Shown here: piece after piece, positions 25,879 to 35,750 of the stretch | Layout: every line of letters begins with the position of its first letter | How positions within the stretch are numbered: position 1 is the stretch's first letter | Assembly (NCBI RefSeq): GCF_041821085.1 | Contig: NZ_JBGUAZ010000005.1 | Coordinates: 62,001 to 126,000, forward strand | Source: Natrinema sp. HArc-T2 | GTDB taxonomy: Archaea > Halobacteriota > Halobacteria > Halobacteriales > Natrialbaceae | Reading direction: 5' to 3' | Length of the DNA stretch: 64,000 nucleotides | The notes under the pieces: generated by a model | Database searches by the model: none | Told to the model about the DNA's origin: nothing | What the model saw: the letters and a program-made list of their open reading frames with translations, nothing else | Translations under genes and position numbers: made by a program

Positions 25879-27045
25879 ATGAATTTCGAGTCTACGCAAG
25901 AACGTTCGATGATCCGATCGACCGCGGAAGCGGTCGCAGCAGAATACGGACCGGAGTACTGGCGCGAGAAAGAGGAAAACGAGGAGTTTGCCCAGGGGTT
26001 CTGGGACGAGCTCGGGGAGGCCGGCTTCCACGGCCTGCTGGTTCCCGAGGAATACGGCGGTGCCAGTATGGGAATGCAGGATATGGGACTGGCCATGGAG
26101 ACGCTCTGTGCCGAAGGCTGTGGCATGGCCGGCACCTGGTATCTGGTGCTCACCGCCGGTATGGCCGCCGTCGGCATCCGCGAGAACGGGACGGAGGCCC
26201 AGAAAGAGAAATACCTCACCGACATCGCGACCGGCGAGCGCAACTTCTGCATCGGCATCACCGAGCCCGAAGCGGGGACGAATACGCTGAACGTCGCCAC
26301 CTGCGCCGAGAAGGACGGCGACGAGTACGTCCTCAACGGGCAGAAAGCGTGGATCACGTTCTCCGATCGGGCGGACAACATGATCCTCGTCACCCGCACG
26401 ACGCCGCTCGAGGAGGTCGACCGCGGCACCGACGGCATTAGCCTGTTCATCGTCGACATGGATACCCCCGGGATCGACATCTCGCCGATCTCCAAGCACG
26501 GTATTAACTACTCGAAATCGTGTGAGGTGTTCCTCGAGAACGTCCGCGTCCCTGAAGAAAACCTGCTCGGAGAGGAAGACGAGGGCTGGTGGGCACTCGT
26601 CGACATGTTGAACCCCGAGCGCATCGGCTTCGCCGCCGCCGGGACGGGTATCGGCAAGCTCGCTGCGAACACGGCGATCGAGTACGCCAACGACCGCGAG
26701 GTGTTCGACGCACCGATCGGAAGCCATCAGGCCGTCTCGTTCCCGATCACGAAGGCCTACGCACGGATGGAGACAGCAGCATTGATGCGCGAAAAGGCTG
26801 CCTGGCTCTACGACCAGGGTGAGGAGTGTGGCTACGAAACCAACGTCGCGAAGGCGACAGCTGTCAGCGCCGGCATCGAAGCGGTCAAGCAGTCGATGCA
26901 GGCCTTCGGCGGCTGGGGCTACGCCACGGAGTACGACGTCGAACGCTGGTGGCGCGAGATCAACCTCACTCGACTCGCACCAGTCAGCCAGCAGATGGCA
27001 TACAACCACATCGGCCAACAGCTCGGCTTCCCCAAATCCTACTGA
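25879..27045 (+). CDS. Acyl-CoA dehydrogenase, isovaleryl-CoA dehydrogenase-type active site
   Basis: 388 aa. The FAD/substrate motifs [15 protein letters not shown] and NGQKAWIT are present. The C-terminal YEGT catalytic Glu of short/medium-chain enzymes is absent ([11 protein letters not shown] there). Instead a Glu occurs at residue 247 in [13 protein letters not shown], the position used by isovaleryl-CoA dehydrogenase (DLERLVLAAG in the human enzyme). First gene of an operon with biotin carboxylase (2-nt gap), carboxyltransferase and MaoC hydratase. This context and the Glu position favour isovaleryl-CoA to 3-methylcrotonyl-CoA; electrons would pass to ETF. Confidence 0.9.
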   Translation: MNFESTQERSMIRSTAEAVAAEYGPEYWREKEENEEFAQGFWDELGEAGFHGLLVPEEYGGASMGMQDMGLAMETLCAEGCGMAGTWYLVLTAGMAAVGIRENGTEAQKEKYLTDIATGERNFCIGITEPEAGTNTLNVATCAEKDGDEYVLNGQKAWITFSDRADNMILVTRTTPLEEVDRGTDGISLFIVDMDTPGIDISPISKHGINYSKSCEVFLENVRVPEENLLGEEDEGWWALVDMLNPERIGFAAAGTGIGKLAANTAIEYANDREVFDAPIGSHQAVSFPITKAYARMETAALMREKAAWLYDQGEECGYETNVAKATAVSAGIEAVKQSMQAFGGWGYATEYDVERWWREINLTRLAPVSQQMAYNHIGQQLGFPKSY

Positions 27046-27047
27046 CC

Positions 27048-28826
27048 ATGTTTGACAAAGTTCTCGTCGCGAACCGCGGCGAAATCGCGGTCCGTGTGAT
27101 GGCAGCGTGCGAAGAACTGGGCTGTGAGACGGTCGCCGTCTACAGCGACGCCGATCGCAACGGCGGCCACGTCGACTACGCCGACGAGGCGTACAACGTC
27201 GGCCCGGCACCGGCCAGCGAGTCGTACCTCGACCAGGAGGAGATCATCGACGTCGCCCAGCGAGCGGGCGCAGACGCGATCCATCCCGGCTACGGCTTCC
27301 TCGCCGAAAACGCCGAGTTCGCCCGCCGCGTCGAGGAGACGCCCGAGCTCACGTGGGTCGGCCCGCCGAGCGACGCCATGGAGACCCTCGGCGAGAAGAC
27401 GAAGGCCCGAACCGTCATGCAGGACGCCGGCGTCCCGGTCGTCCCCGGGACGACCGAACCGGTCGACGACGCCGACGAGGTGCGCGCCCTCGGCGAGGAG
27501 TTCGGCTACCCCATCGCCATCAAGGCCGAAGGCGGCGGCGGCGGTCGGGGCATGAAAATCGTCCGCAGCGAGGCCGAGGTCGACGACGCCCTCGAGAGCG
27601 CCAAACGTGAGGGTGAGGCCTACTTCGGCAACGACTCGGTCTACGTCGAGAAGTATCTCGAGGCACCCAAACACATCGAGGTGCAGGTGCTCGCGGACCA
27701 GCACGGCAACGTCCGCCACCTCGGCGAGCGCGACTGCTCGTTGCAGCGTCGCCACCAGAAGGTCATCGAGGAAGCTCCGAGCCCGGCACTCGACGCCGAC
27801 CTGCGCGACGAGATCGGCGAGGCCGCTCGTCAGGGCGTCCGCGAGGCCGGATACACGAACGCCGGCACGGTGGAGTTCCTCGTCGAAGATGGCGAGTTCT
27901 ACTTCATGGAGGTGAACACTCGCATTCAGGTCGAACACACCGTCAGTGAGGAAGTGACCGGCATCGACATCGTCCGGTGGCAGCTGCGGGTCGGCGCTGG
28001 CGAGGAACTCACCTTCGCTCAGGACGACGTCGAAATCGACGGCCACGCGGTCGAGTACCGCATCAACGCCGAGAACCCAGCAACGGACTTCACGCCCACC
28101 CCTGGACAACTGACGACCTACCGGCCGCCGACGAGCATCGGGGTTCGCCTCGACCACGCGGTCGCACAGGGCGACGAGATCGGCGGCGACTACGACTCGA
28201 TGATCGGGAAACTGATCATCAGCGGCGAGGATCGCGCCCACTGTCTCGAGCGCTCGAATCGCGCGCTCGAGCACTTCGACGTCGAAGGCGTCCACACGAC
28301 GATCCCGTTCCACCGGCTGATGCTCGACGACGACGCCTTCGTCGCCGGCGATCACACCACGAAGTACCTCGATCGGGAACTCGACGACGACGCGCTCGAG
28401 ACGGCTGTCGATCGGTGGGGGCCCGCAGAGGCCGCCGCCGGCGACGGCTCACAGTCGACGACCGCCGAAGTCGCTGTCGAGGTCGACGGCAAGCGATTCG
28501 ATGTCGTCATCGAGGACGCACGTTCGCGGATGACGGCCGAGCACGCCGACGGTGGCAGCGCCAGCGGCTCGAGCAGTGGCTCCGCAACCGAGGGTGCCGC
28601 CGAGGTCGCGACCGCAGACGCTATCACCGCCGAAATGCAGGGAACCATCCTCTCGGTCGCCGTCGAGGAAGGCGACGAGGTCGCCGCCGGCGACGTCGTC
28701 TGCGTGCTCGAGGCGATGAAGATGGAAAACGACGTGGTCGCTGGAAGCGCCGGGACAGTGGAATCGGTCCCGATCACGGAAGGCGACTCCGTCGACATGG
28801 GCGATACCCTCGTCCGACTGGAGTGA
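27048..28826 (+). CDS. Acyl-CoA carboxylase alpha subunit (biotin carboxylase + biotin carrier)
   Basis: 592 aa from ATG 27048 ([18 protein letters not shown]). The open frame extends upstream through the dehydrogenase gene, but that part is not coding. The biotin carboxylase domain has the ATP-grasp loop [12 protein letters not shown], the HIEVQVL strand and [15 protein letters not shown] Gly/Ser-rich linker (about 500-515) leads to the biotin carrier domain with EAMKMEN (Lys558). It carboxylates its biotin with ATP and bicarbonate for the next subunit. The acyl substrate is set by the beta subunit. Its gene neighbours favour 3-methylcrotonyl-CoA; propionyl-CoA is the alternative. Confidence 0.93.
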   Translation: MFDKVLVANRGEIAVRVMAACEELGCETVAVYSDADRNGGHVDYADEAYNVGPAPASESYLDQEEIIDVAQRAGADAIHPGYGFLAENAEFARRVEETPELTWVGPPSDAMETLGEKTKARTVMQDAGVPVVPGTTEPVDDADEVRALGEEFGYPIAIKAEGGGGGRGMKIVRSEAEVDDALESAKREGEAYFGNDSVYVEKYLEAPKHIEVQVLADQHGNVRHLGERDCSLQRRHQKVIEEAPSPALDADLRDEIGEAARQGVREAGYTNAGTVEFLVEDGEFYFMEVNTRIQVEHTVSEEVTGIDIVRWQLRVGAGEELTFAQDDVEIDGHAVEYRINAENPATDFTPTPGQLTTYRPPTSIGVRLDHAVAQGDEIGGDYDSMIGKLIISGEDRAHCLERSNRALEHFDVEGVHTTIPFHRLMLDDDAFVAGDHTTKYLDRELDDDALETAVDRWGPAEAAAGDGSQSTTAEVAVEVDGKRFDVVIEDARSRMTAEHADGGSASGSSSGSATEGAAEVATADAITAEMQGTILSVAVEEGDEVAAGDVVCVLEAMKMENDVVAGSAGTVESVPITEGDSVDMGDTLVRLE

Positions 28827-28832
28827 TCACCG

Positions 28833-30563
28833 ATGCGAATCAAGATTGCAGACGACACGACCGAAACGGAGGCACGGGCGATCGCCGAGGCCATGGCGTC
28901 GCAGTACCGAGAGGACGTGACCGTCGTCACCGACGGCGGTGAGGAGATCAGCAGCGCGTCCTACGACGGCAACGCCGACGCGACGGCCGAGGCCGAACCC
29001 GAGACCAAGCCAGCGGCGGACCTCGGGCCGACCGAGCGCGAGGAAGCACTGCTCGAGGAGATCGACGAGATCCTCGAGGGGGGTCCGGAGAAATATAAAG
29101 AGCAACTGCCCGAGGAGGGCAAGCTGTTCGTCCGCGACCGGATCGACCTCTGGTTCGGCGACGACTTCCTCTTCGAGGACGGTCGGTTCGCGGAGTTCGA
29201 CGCCGACGACCAGCTGCCAGCCGACGGCCTCATTACGGGGGCTGCCGAGTTCGAGGGCCGGGACGTCCACTTCATGGCCAACGACTACACGGTCAAACGC
29301 GGCAGCATGGCCGAGAAAGGCGTCGAGAAGTTCCTGCGGATGCAACAGCGCGCGCTGAAGACGGGGAAGCCGGTGTTGTACCTGATGGATTCGTCGGGTG
29401 GCCGGATCGACCAGCAGACCGGCTTCTTCGCCAACCGCGAGGGTATCGGGAAGTACTACTACAACCACTCGATGCTCTCGGGTCGCGTGCCGCAGATCTG
29501 TGTCCTCTATGGCCCCTGTATCGCCGGGGCGGCCTACACGCCCGTGTTCGCGGACTTCACGGTCATGGTCCGGGATATGTCGGCGATGGCCATCGCCAGC
29601 CCGCGCATGGTCGAGATGGTTACTGGCGAACAGATCGACCTGCAGGAGCTCGGTGGGCCGGACGTCCACGCCGGCTACTCCGGCAGTGCGGACCTCATCG
29701 CCGACGACGAGGAACACGCCCGGGAGCTGGTCGCCCAACTGATGAGCTACCTGCCGAACAACGCGGACGAGAAACCACCCCATACTGACGGGCAGGCACC
29801 TGCTGTCTCACCCGAGGGCATTGACGCCGTCGTACCCCAGGAACCCAACAAGGGCTACGACATGTTCGACGTCATCGACCGCGTCGTCGACGCCGGCTCG
29901 ACACTCGAGTTGCGGCCGGAGTTCGGCAAGGAGATCATCACTGCCTTCGCCAGAATCGACGGTCGGCCAGTCGGAATCGTCGCCAACCAGCCCGCCCATC
30001 GCGCGGGTGCGATCTTCCCGGACGCCGCCGAAAAGGCAGCGCAGTTCATCTGGACCTGTGATGCCTACGACGTTCCCCTGCTGTACCTCTGTGACACGCC
30101 GGGCTTCATGGCCGGCTCGCAGGTCGAGAAAGACGGCATCTTGGAGCAGGGCAAGAAGATGATCTACGCCACGTCCTCGGCGACGGTACCCAAACAGTCG
30201 GTCGTCGTCCGGAAGGCCTACGGCGCGGGCATCTACGCGATGTCCGGCCCGGCCTACGACCCCGAGAGCGTCATCGGCCTGCCCTCCGGCGAGATCGCCA
30301 TCATGGGCCCCGAAGCAGCGATCAACGCCGTCTACGCGCGCAAACTCGCCGAGATCGACGACCCGGACGAGCGCGAACGCAAAGAACAGGAACTCCGCGA
30401 GGAGTACCGCGAGGACATCGACATCCACCGAATGGCGAGCGAAGTCGTCATCGACGAGATCGTCCCGCCGAGCAGTCTGCGGGAGGAACTCACGAACCGC
30501 TTTGCGTTCTACGAGGACATCGACAAGGACCTGCCCGACAAGAAACACGGGACGGTCCTCTGA
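28833..30563 (+). CDS. Acyl-CoA carboxylase beta subunit (carboxyltransferase) with N-terminal extension
   Basis: 576 aa, longer than the usual 510-540. Residues 1-45 (IKIADDTTETEARAIAEAM...) form a small separate module, joined by an acidic Ala/Glu linker to the carboxyltransferase domain. That domain includes PADGLITGAAEFEGRD, the oxyanion region DSSGGRIDQQ, YYNHSMLSGRVPQI, GPCIAGAAYTP and, in the C-half, CDTPGFMAGSQVEKDGI. SSGGRIDQQ and YNHSMLSG resemble methylcrotonyl-type subunits more than the propionyl-type DSAGARIQEG. It lies 6 nt after the alpha gene and transfers CO2 from biotin to the acyl-CoA. Confidence 0.92.
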   Translation: MRIKIADDTTETEARAIAEAMASQYREDVTVVTDGGEEISSASYDGNADATAEAEPETKPAADLGPTEREEALLEEIDEILEGGPEKYKEQLPEEGKLFVRDRIDLWFGDDFLFEDGRFAEFDADDQLPADGLITGAAEFEGRDVHFMANDYTVKRGSMAEKGVEKFLRMQQRALKTGKPVLYLMDSSGGRIDQQTGFFANREGIGKYYYNHSMLSGRVPQICVLYGPCIAGAAYTPVFADFTVMVRDMSAMAIASPRMVEMVTGEQIDLQELGGPDVHAGYSGSADLIADDEEHARELVAQLMSYLPNNADEKPPHTDGQAPAVSPEGIDAVVPQEPNKGYDMFDVIDRVVDAGSTLELRPEFGKEIITAFARIDGRPVGIVANQPAHRAGAIFPDAAEKAAQFIWTCDAYDVPLLYLCDTPGFMAGSQVEKDGILEQGKKMIYATSSATVPKQSVVVRKAYGAGIYAMSGPAYDPESVIGLPSGEIAIMGPEAAINAVYARKLAEIDDPDERERKEQELREEYREDIDIHRMASEVVIDEIVPPSSLREELTNRFAFYEDIDKDLPDKKHGTVL

Positions 30564-30577
30564 TCCCCATTCCAGCC

Positions 30578-31066
30578 ATGACAGGACGCTACTACGAGGA
30601 CTTCGAGGTCGGCGAGACCATCGAACACGAGAAGCGACGGACGATCAGCGAAGCCGACAACCAGCAGTTCTGTGACATGACGATGAACCAGCAGCCCTTG
30701 CATCTCGACGCCGCGTTCGCCGCGGAAACGCAGTTCGACGGGCGGCTGGTCAATGGGCTCTACACGATGAGTCTGGCCGTCGGACTTACGATCCCCGACA
30801 CTACCGACGGAACGATCGTCGCGAACCTCTCGTACGACAACGTCGAGCACCCGAACCCGGTCTATCACGGAGACACGATCCGGGTCCAGTCGACGGTCAC
30901 CGACAAACACGAGACCAGCGACGGCGAGCGCGGGATCGTCACCATGCACGTCGAGGTGTTCAAAGTAAACGGGTCCTCGTCGGACTCGTCCAACGGTGAT
31001 GAGGAGCCGCTGGTCTGTGAATTCGACCGGACGGCGCTCTCACTGAAACGCGAGCACGCGACGTAA
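30578..31066 (+). CDS. MaoC-family (R)-type enoyl-CoA hydratase
   Basis: 162 aa, single hot-dog domain. The start YYEDFEVGETIEHEKRRTISEAD and the hydratase segment FCDMTMNQQPLHLD carry the Asp/His pair expected in R-hydratases (D in CDMTMNQQ, H in LHLD). It is the last gene of the operon, 14 nt after the beta subunit. By analogy with the actinobacterial leucine operon it could hydrate 3-methylglutaconyl-CoA to HMG-CoA; crotonyl-CoA or mesaconyl-CoA-like substrates are alternatives. Unusual Ser/Asn-rich insertion near residues 130-142. Confidence 0.88.
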   Translation: MTGRYYEDFEVGETIEHEKRRTISEADNQQFCDMTMNQQPLHLDAAFAAETQFDGRLVNGLYTMSLAVGLTIPDTTDGTIVANLSYDNVEHPNPVYHGDTIRVQSTVTDKHETSDGERGIVTMHVEVFKVNGSSSDSSNGDEEPLVCEFDRTALSLKREHAT

Positions 31067-31107
31067 CGATGCCAGCCGATCGTGGTCGAACCGGGTCGTC
31101 TCGAGCC

Positions 31108-31830
31108 CTACTCCGCGACGCCGACGATCCATCGCCACCGCTGTTCGACGGTGCCCTCGAGGCCCGCGAGCAACTCACGTGCCCTCGCGACGCGCTCGTC
31201 GGCGTCGAGTCGCGGATAGAGCCGCGCCGCCATCGCTGGAATCGCGTGGAAGTGTCGCACGTTCGCAGCCGTCGTCGCGAATCGCCAGGTGCCCGTGGCG
31301 ACGGTAAACTCGTCGGCAAGCGCCGCCTCGACTTCGTCGGCACCCGTCGGCGACCGCGACTGTCGCTCGAGGTCCGCGAAGACGTCCGTGCCGTCGGCGT
31401 CGACCCAGCCAAGCGGTGCGACAGCACCGACGACCCCACCCGGACGCAGGACGCGGGCGGCCTCCCGCGTCGCGACCGCTGGCTCGGGGACGAGAAAGAG
31501 CGATGCGGTAAACGCGACGCCGTCGAACGACCCGTCGACGAACGGCAGATGATCGAAATCGGCCTCGACGCGGGGTGCGGCATCGAGTTCGCGCAGCATC
31601 TCGCGGCTGATGTCCAGCGCGACCGTTCGTCGCGCCCGATCGGCAAAGACACGCGTGCTCGCGCCCGTGCCGGCGCCAGCGTCGAGGACGGCGTCGAAGT
31701 GGCCGTCGGCTCGCGCCGACAGTTCGGCGGCCAACAGCTTGGCGAGTGTGGTGAACCGGCCAGTTCGGTGCTCGTAGGCGTCGTAGGCGGAGACGCTGTC
31801 GTCGAAATTCGTCCGGACGATGGCCTTCAT
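31108..31830 (-). CDS. Class I SAM-dependent methyltransferase
   Basis: 240 aa from ATG 31830 (MKAIVRTNFDDSVSAYDAYE); a TATA-like ATATTC 25-30 nt upstream supports this start over ATGs at 31866 and 31911. Motif I is VLDAGAGTGASTRVF, then VALDISREML, FDHLPFVDGSFDGVAF and RVLRPGGVVG. It resembles the UbiE/BioC group. It is oriented against the flanking acyl-CoA genes and breaks the cluster. The acceptor is unknown. Confidence 0.88.
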   Translation of the reverse strand: MKAIVRTNFDDSVSAYDAYEHRTGRFTTLAKLLAAELSARADGHFDAVLDAGAGTGASTRVFADRARRTVALDISREMLRELDAAPRVEADFDHLPFVDGSFDGVAFTASLFLVPEPAVATREAARVLRPGGVVGAVAPLGWVDADGTDVFADLERQSRSPTGADEVEAALADEFTVATGTWRFATTAANVRHFHAIPAMAARLYPRLDADERVARARELLAGLEGTVEQRWRWIVGVAE

Positions 31831-31928
31831 ACGGCCGACCACGGACGGCGGTGGAATATGTGTTCTCATCACACGGTCGCACCGGAGACGTATCGCCCGC
31901 CAACCAGCCACAGTGATCTACCACACGA

Positions 31929-33935
31929 ATGACGGAGACAACAGCAACCGACGACATCGCACACGAACCGAGTCAGGCGTTCGTCGAATCGACGAACGTC
32001 CGGCAGTTCATGGAGGCGTACGACATCGACGACTACGACGCGCTCATCGAGCGCACGACCACCGAGATTGAGGGCGTCCCGAACTCGGGCGTCGACTGGT
32101 TCTGGGACGAACTGGTCGACTATCTGGGCCTCGAGTTCGACGAGGATTACGACGAGGTCCGGGACAGCAGTGAGGGCCCGCAGTTTACCGACTGGTACCC
32201 CGGCGGCGAGCTCAACATCGCCCACAACACCGTCGACCGCCACGCGGCAGTCGACAGCGAGACGCGGAACACGGTCGCCTGTCTTTGGGAGGGAGAAGAT
32301 GGCGAGGTCCGGGAGGTCACGTACCACGACCTCCACCGGCAGGCCAATCAGGTGGCCAACGCACTCGAGGAACGCGACGTCGGAACCGGGGACACGGTCG
32401 GCCTCTACATGCCGATGGTGCCCGAAGTCATCGCGATCCTCTATGGCTGTTTCAAGGTCGGCGCGATCGCAGTCCCGATTTTCTCGGGCTTTGGCGTCGA
32501 CGCGACGGCGACGCGAATCGCGGACGCAGAATGTTCGGTCCTGTTTACCGGCGACGGCTTCCAGCGCCGCGGGAGCGACGTCCTCCTCAAAGAGAGCGCT
32601 GACGAGGCCATCGACGAGGCCGGCCACGTCGAGCACACCATCGTCTACGACCGTCTGGGCCACGTCGGGACCGACGAGATTCCCTGGGTCGACGACCGGG
32701 ACGAGCGCTGGACCGACGCCATCACTTCCCAGGACGACGCGTACGAGACGAAATCGCTCGACTCGAGTCAGGAATCGATGCTGCTGTACTCGTCGGGGAC
32801 GACGGGGAAGCCGAAGGGGATCGTCCACACCCATGCCGGCGCGCTCGTCCAACCGGCCAAGGAACTGCACTTCGGATTCGATCTCAAACCCGCGGACCGG
32901 TTCTTCTGGGTGTCCGACATCGGCTGGATGATGGGGCCGTGGACGCTGATCGGCACGCACGCCTTCGGCGGGACCGTCGTCATGTACGAGGGCGCACCCG
33001 ATCACCCCGAGCCCGATCGCTTCTGGGAACTGATCGACCGCCATGGCGTCACGCAGTTCGGCATCTCGCCGACCGCGATTCGCGCGCTACGCAAGCACGG
33101 CGATGAGTGGCTCGAGGGACACGATCTCTCCTCGCTCCGAATCTTGGGCTCGACGGGCGAACCGTGGGACCCTGAATCCTGGCAGTGGTTCTACGAACAC
33201 GTCGGCAACGGCGAGTGCCCGATCATCAACATCTCCGGCGGGACCGAAATCATGGGCTGTTTCCTGATGCCGATGCCGACACAACCGCTGAAACCCTGTA
33301 CACTGGGCGGGCCCGGACTGGGGATGGATATCGACATCGTCGACCGCGCGGGCAACTCCGTCAAAGAGGACCACGAACGCGGCTATCTCGTCGCCCGTGA
33401 CTCCTGTCCCTCGATGACCAAGTCGCTGTGGTCGGGTGACGACCGCTATCTCGAGGAGTACTGGTCGACGTTCGAGGACCCGCCACTGTGGGATCACGGC
33501 GACTGGGCGCAGAAGGACGCCGAGGGCTTCTGGTTCCTTCATGGCCGCGCCGACGACGCGTTGAACGTCGCCGGGCGGAAGGTCGGCCCCGCCGAAGTCG
33601 AGGGGGCGCTCATCGACCACGAAGCCGTCAATCAGGCTGCTGCCATCGGCGCACCAGACGAGACGACCGGCACTGCCGTCGTCACCTACGTCGTCCTCGA
33701 GAACGACGTCGAGGAAACCGACGAGCTACGTGACGAACTTCGCGCGCAAGTCGGCGCAGAACTCGGGAAACCCTTCCGCCCCCGTGAGGTGCTGTTCGTC
33801 GACGAGTTCCCCAAAACCCAGTCGGGCAAGATCATCCGCCGTGCGGTCGAAGCGACCTACACGGGTGAGGACTTGGGCGACATGAGCAGCATCGAGAACC
33901 CAGAGGCGCTCGAGGAGATCGAACAGGCGCGATAA
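31929..33935 (+). CDS. acs: Acetyl-CoA synthetase-type AMP-forming acyl-CoA synthetase
   Basis: 668 aa, full acetyl-CoA synthetase length with the N-terminal ACAS region (WFWDELVDYLGLEFDEDY, GGELNIAHNTVDRH). The P-loop is YSSGTTGKPKGIVH, the hinge region GYLVARDSCPSMTKSLW, and the catalytic Lys lies in PKTQSGKIIRR. It forms acetyl- or another short acyl-CoA from the acid, ATP and CoA. The SGGTEIMGC motif differs from the usual Acs WWQTETG, so a substrate other than acetate, such as propionate or isobutyrate, is possible. It starts 99 bp from the divergent methyltransferase gene. Confidence 0.88.
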   Translation: MTETTATDDIAHEPSQAFVESTNVRQFMEAYDIDDYDALIERTTTEIEGVPNSGVDWFWDELVDYLGLEFDEDYDEVRDSSEGPQFTDWYPGGELNIAHNTVDRHAAVDSETRNTVACLWEGEDGEVREVTYHDLHRQANQVANALEERDVGTGDTVGLYMPMVPEVIAILYGCFKVGAIAVPIFSGFGVDATATRIADAECSVLFTGDGFQRRGSDVLLKESADEAIDEAGHVEHTIVYDRLGHVGTDEIPWVDDRDERWTDAITSQDDAYETKSLDSSQESMLLYSSGTTGKPKGIVHTHAGALVQPAKELHFGFDLKPADRFFWVSDIGWMMGPWTLIGTHAFGGTVVMYEGAPDHPEPDRFWELIDRHGVTQFGISPTAIRALRKHGDEWLEGHDLSSLRILGSTGEPWDPESWQWFYEHVGNGECPIINISGGTEIMGCFLMPMPTQPLKPCTLGGPGLGMDIDIVDRAGNSVKEDHERGYLVARDSCPSMTKSLWSGDDRYLEEYWSTFEDPPLWDHGDWAQKDAEGFWFLHGRADDALNVAGRKVGPAEVEGALIDHEAVNQAAAIGAPDETTGTAVVTYVVLENDVEETDELRDELRAQVGAELGKPFRPREVLFVDEFPKTQSGKIIRRAVEATYTGEDLGDMSSIENPEALEEIEQAR

Positions 33936-33974
33936 GCGTTCAAACCGTTTCAGCGCTGAATCGGGCAGCGTAGG

Positions 33975-34802
33975 TTATTTTGTCTCTTCGGCGCGCTCGA
34001 GGATTCGTTCGGCCTGCGCGATGAGTGGCGCGTCGATCATCTCGCCATCGACTTCGAACACACCCGCGTCCGTCCGTTCATGGGCGGCAAGAACGCGTTC
34101 TGCCCACTCGATATCGTCGTCACTGGGCGTGAACGCGTTGTTGATCACCGAGACCTGCTCGGGGTGAATCGCCATTTTGCCGTCGTACCCGAGTTGTCTG
34201 GCGAACGCCGTTTCCTCGCGGAGGCCATCCGTATCCCCGTAGTCGGTGTAGACGATGTCGATCGCGTCGATATCGGCGGCGCTGGCTGCGATCACCGTCC
34301 GCTCACGCGCGTACAATACTTCTGTGCCCTCGCTCGTGCGCGTCGCACCGATATCGGCTGCGAGGTCTTCGGCCCCGAACAGCAGCGCGTCGGTCGCGTC
34401 GACCGCGGCGATTTCGTCGGCCCGAAGGACGCCCGCCGCGGATTCGATCAACGCGAGCACTGGGAGGGATGCGCTGGCTTCACCGAGTCGCGCTTGAATC
34501 CGTTGGACGTCCGCTGCGGCCTCCGCTTTCGGCAACATCACGCTGTTGGGGCGTGGCCCCTCGAGGATCATCTCGAGATCGGTCATCGCTCCAAGCCCGA
34601 TCGGATTTACGCGAACGGCGACCTCACACTCCGAGTCGAGTCCGGCGAGCACCTCACGGACGGCATCGCGTGCGTCACTTTTATCCGCGGGCGCAACAGC
34701 GTCCTCGAGGTCGAAAACGACGACATCTGCGTCGCTCACAGCCGCCTTCCGCATCAGCTCGGGCTGATCGCCGGGTGAGAACAAGACACTTCGTCTGACC
34801 AT
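33975..34802 (-). CDS. HpcH/HpaI-CitE-type lyase, candidate (R)-HMG-CoA or citramalyl-CoA lyase
   Basis: 275 aa. CitE-family motifs are RSVLFSPGDQPELMRKA, VFDLEDAVAP, VRVNPIG, LPKAEAAADV, the metal ligands in ALIESAAGVL and FGAEDLAADIGA, and GYDGKMAIHPEQV. These enzymes split beta-hydroxyacyl-CoAs (malyl-, citramalyl-, HMG-CoA). In actinobacteria a CitE-type protein is encoded with the leucine-degradation carboxylase and MaoC genes, the same content as the operon next door. A TATA-like TTTAG about 26 nt upstream suits a leaderless start. HMG-CoA cleavage is inferred. Confidence 0.87.
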   Translation of the reverse strand: MVRRSVLFSPGDQPELMRKAAVSDADVVVFDLEDAVAPADKSDARDAVREVLAGLDSECEVAVRVNPIGLGAMTDLEMILEGPRPNSVMLPKAEAAADVQRIQARLGEASASLPVLALIESAAGVLRADEIAAVDATDALLFGAEDLAADIGATRTSEGTEVLYARERTVIAASAADIDAIDIVYTDYGDTDGLREETAFARQLGYDGKMAIHPEQVSVINNAFTPSDDDIEWAERVLAAHERTDAGVFEVDGEMIDAPLIAQAERILERAEETK

Positions 34803-35750
34803 ACCATGGGTGAACAGCGCACGTGACTAAATCGTATGGGTTTGGCACGAGATAGCCGACAGAAGGCAGTCGGATGGATAACGAACCCGGGGGACGGACC
34901 GCCGATCAGCGGCCATACATTCAAAAATAAAAATGGTTGTAGATATGGATGTTCGAACACTCCTCCGATCCAATATAATACCACGATCCTTTCATATATG
35001 GCCGGGCAGAGTACATTCCTGACACCAGTTCTTAATATCTAGATAGTAGTATGCGCATCAAAATATACAAGCGCACAACAAAACAGATAGATACACCGGT
35101 TATTTACCAAGATAATTCTCATATATTATATAAGCTGTTGACGACTGCCACACGGTATCGCCTATATCTGTCTAATATACTGTTCTCTTAACACTCTCTA
35201 AAAATGATGTGTCTGCGGGCTGCGTCGGTTTGCCGGTTCGTGTTGTGCGTGATCGTCTGGTAAAGTGTGTCTGCGATCGCGGTAGGTCACTCATGACCAG
35301 GCCACTGGCAGTCCCTGTTCTGAGCTTTACATTCATATGGTTGTAAGGGATCCGGCGGAGCAACTGCTCGAGTATCGTCGGATGGCCGTTTCGCCTCGTT
35401 TACACAACCGTAGTCGCTCGAATCTAGTTTCGGGAGAGTAGAATGCGGTGATTTCGGCAAAGAAACACGCTCAAGCGACGAGATCTGAGCTAGTAGCAGA
35501 CGATATCTCGAGTACGACAGTTCATCAGACCCGAAACCGAATGCGGCACTCGGTCGGCGATCGCACAGCTACGACAGCGCCTACCAGTCATTGCTGTGTC
35601 AGTATTCGGCAGAGATCGCTGGCTCGAGCCCACACTGGCGCTGTCAGCCGTGGTCGTTCCGGATCTCTGTTCGCGATCGAGCCACGCGACCCGAAATATC
35701 ATTCGGCAGAGCCGAAACGCTTCTATAGGTTCGGTGGAATGGTGAGCGTG
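34803..35750. other. 948-bp A/T-rich intergenic region, no gene seen
   Basis: The stretch about 34920-35210 is much richer in A/T than the rest of the window. It holds a strong TATA-like ATATTATATAAG (about 35125-35136) on the plus strand with no reading frame behind it, so a short untranslated RNA is possible. The part nearest 35750 holds the promoter of the IclR gene. Short frames here (for example 35172-35363 minus) have no protein-like composition. I see no terminal repeats that would prove an insertion. Confidence 0.5.
35722..35728 (+). promoter_or_regulatory. TATA-like box of the IclR regulator gene
   Basis: TCTATAG is centred about 26 nt before ATG 35751. It argues for a leaderless start there, not at the in-frame ATG 35739 or further upstream. 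Confidence 0.5.

Noticed and set aside
26826-27047. N-terminal extension of the biotin carboxylase
   Set aside because: This frame lies inside the acyl-CoA dehydrogenase gene. The family start [14 protein letters not shown] is at 27048.
35172-35363. 63-residue minus-strand frame in the A/T-rich gap
   Set aside because: Basic, Ser/Thr-rich composition unlike haloarchaeal proteins; no start signal.
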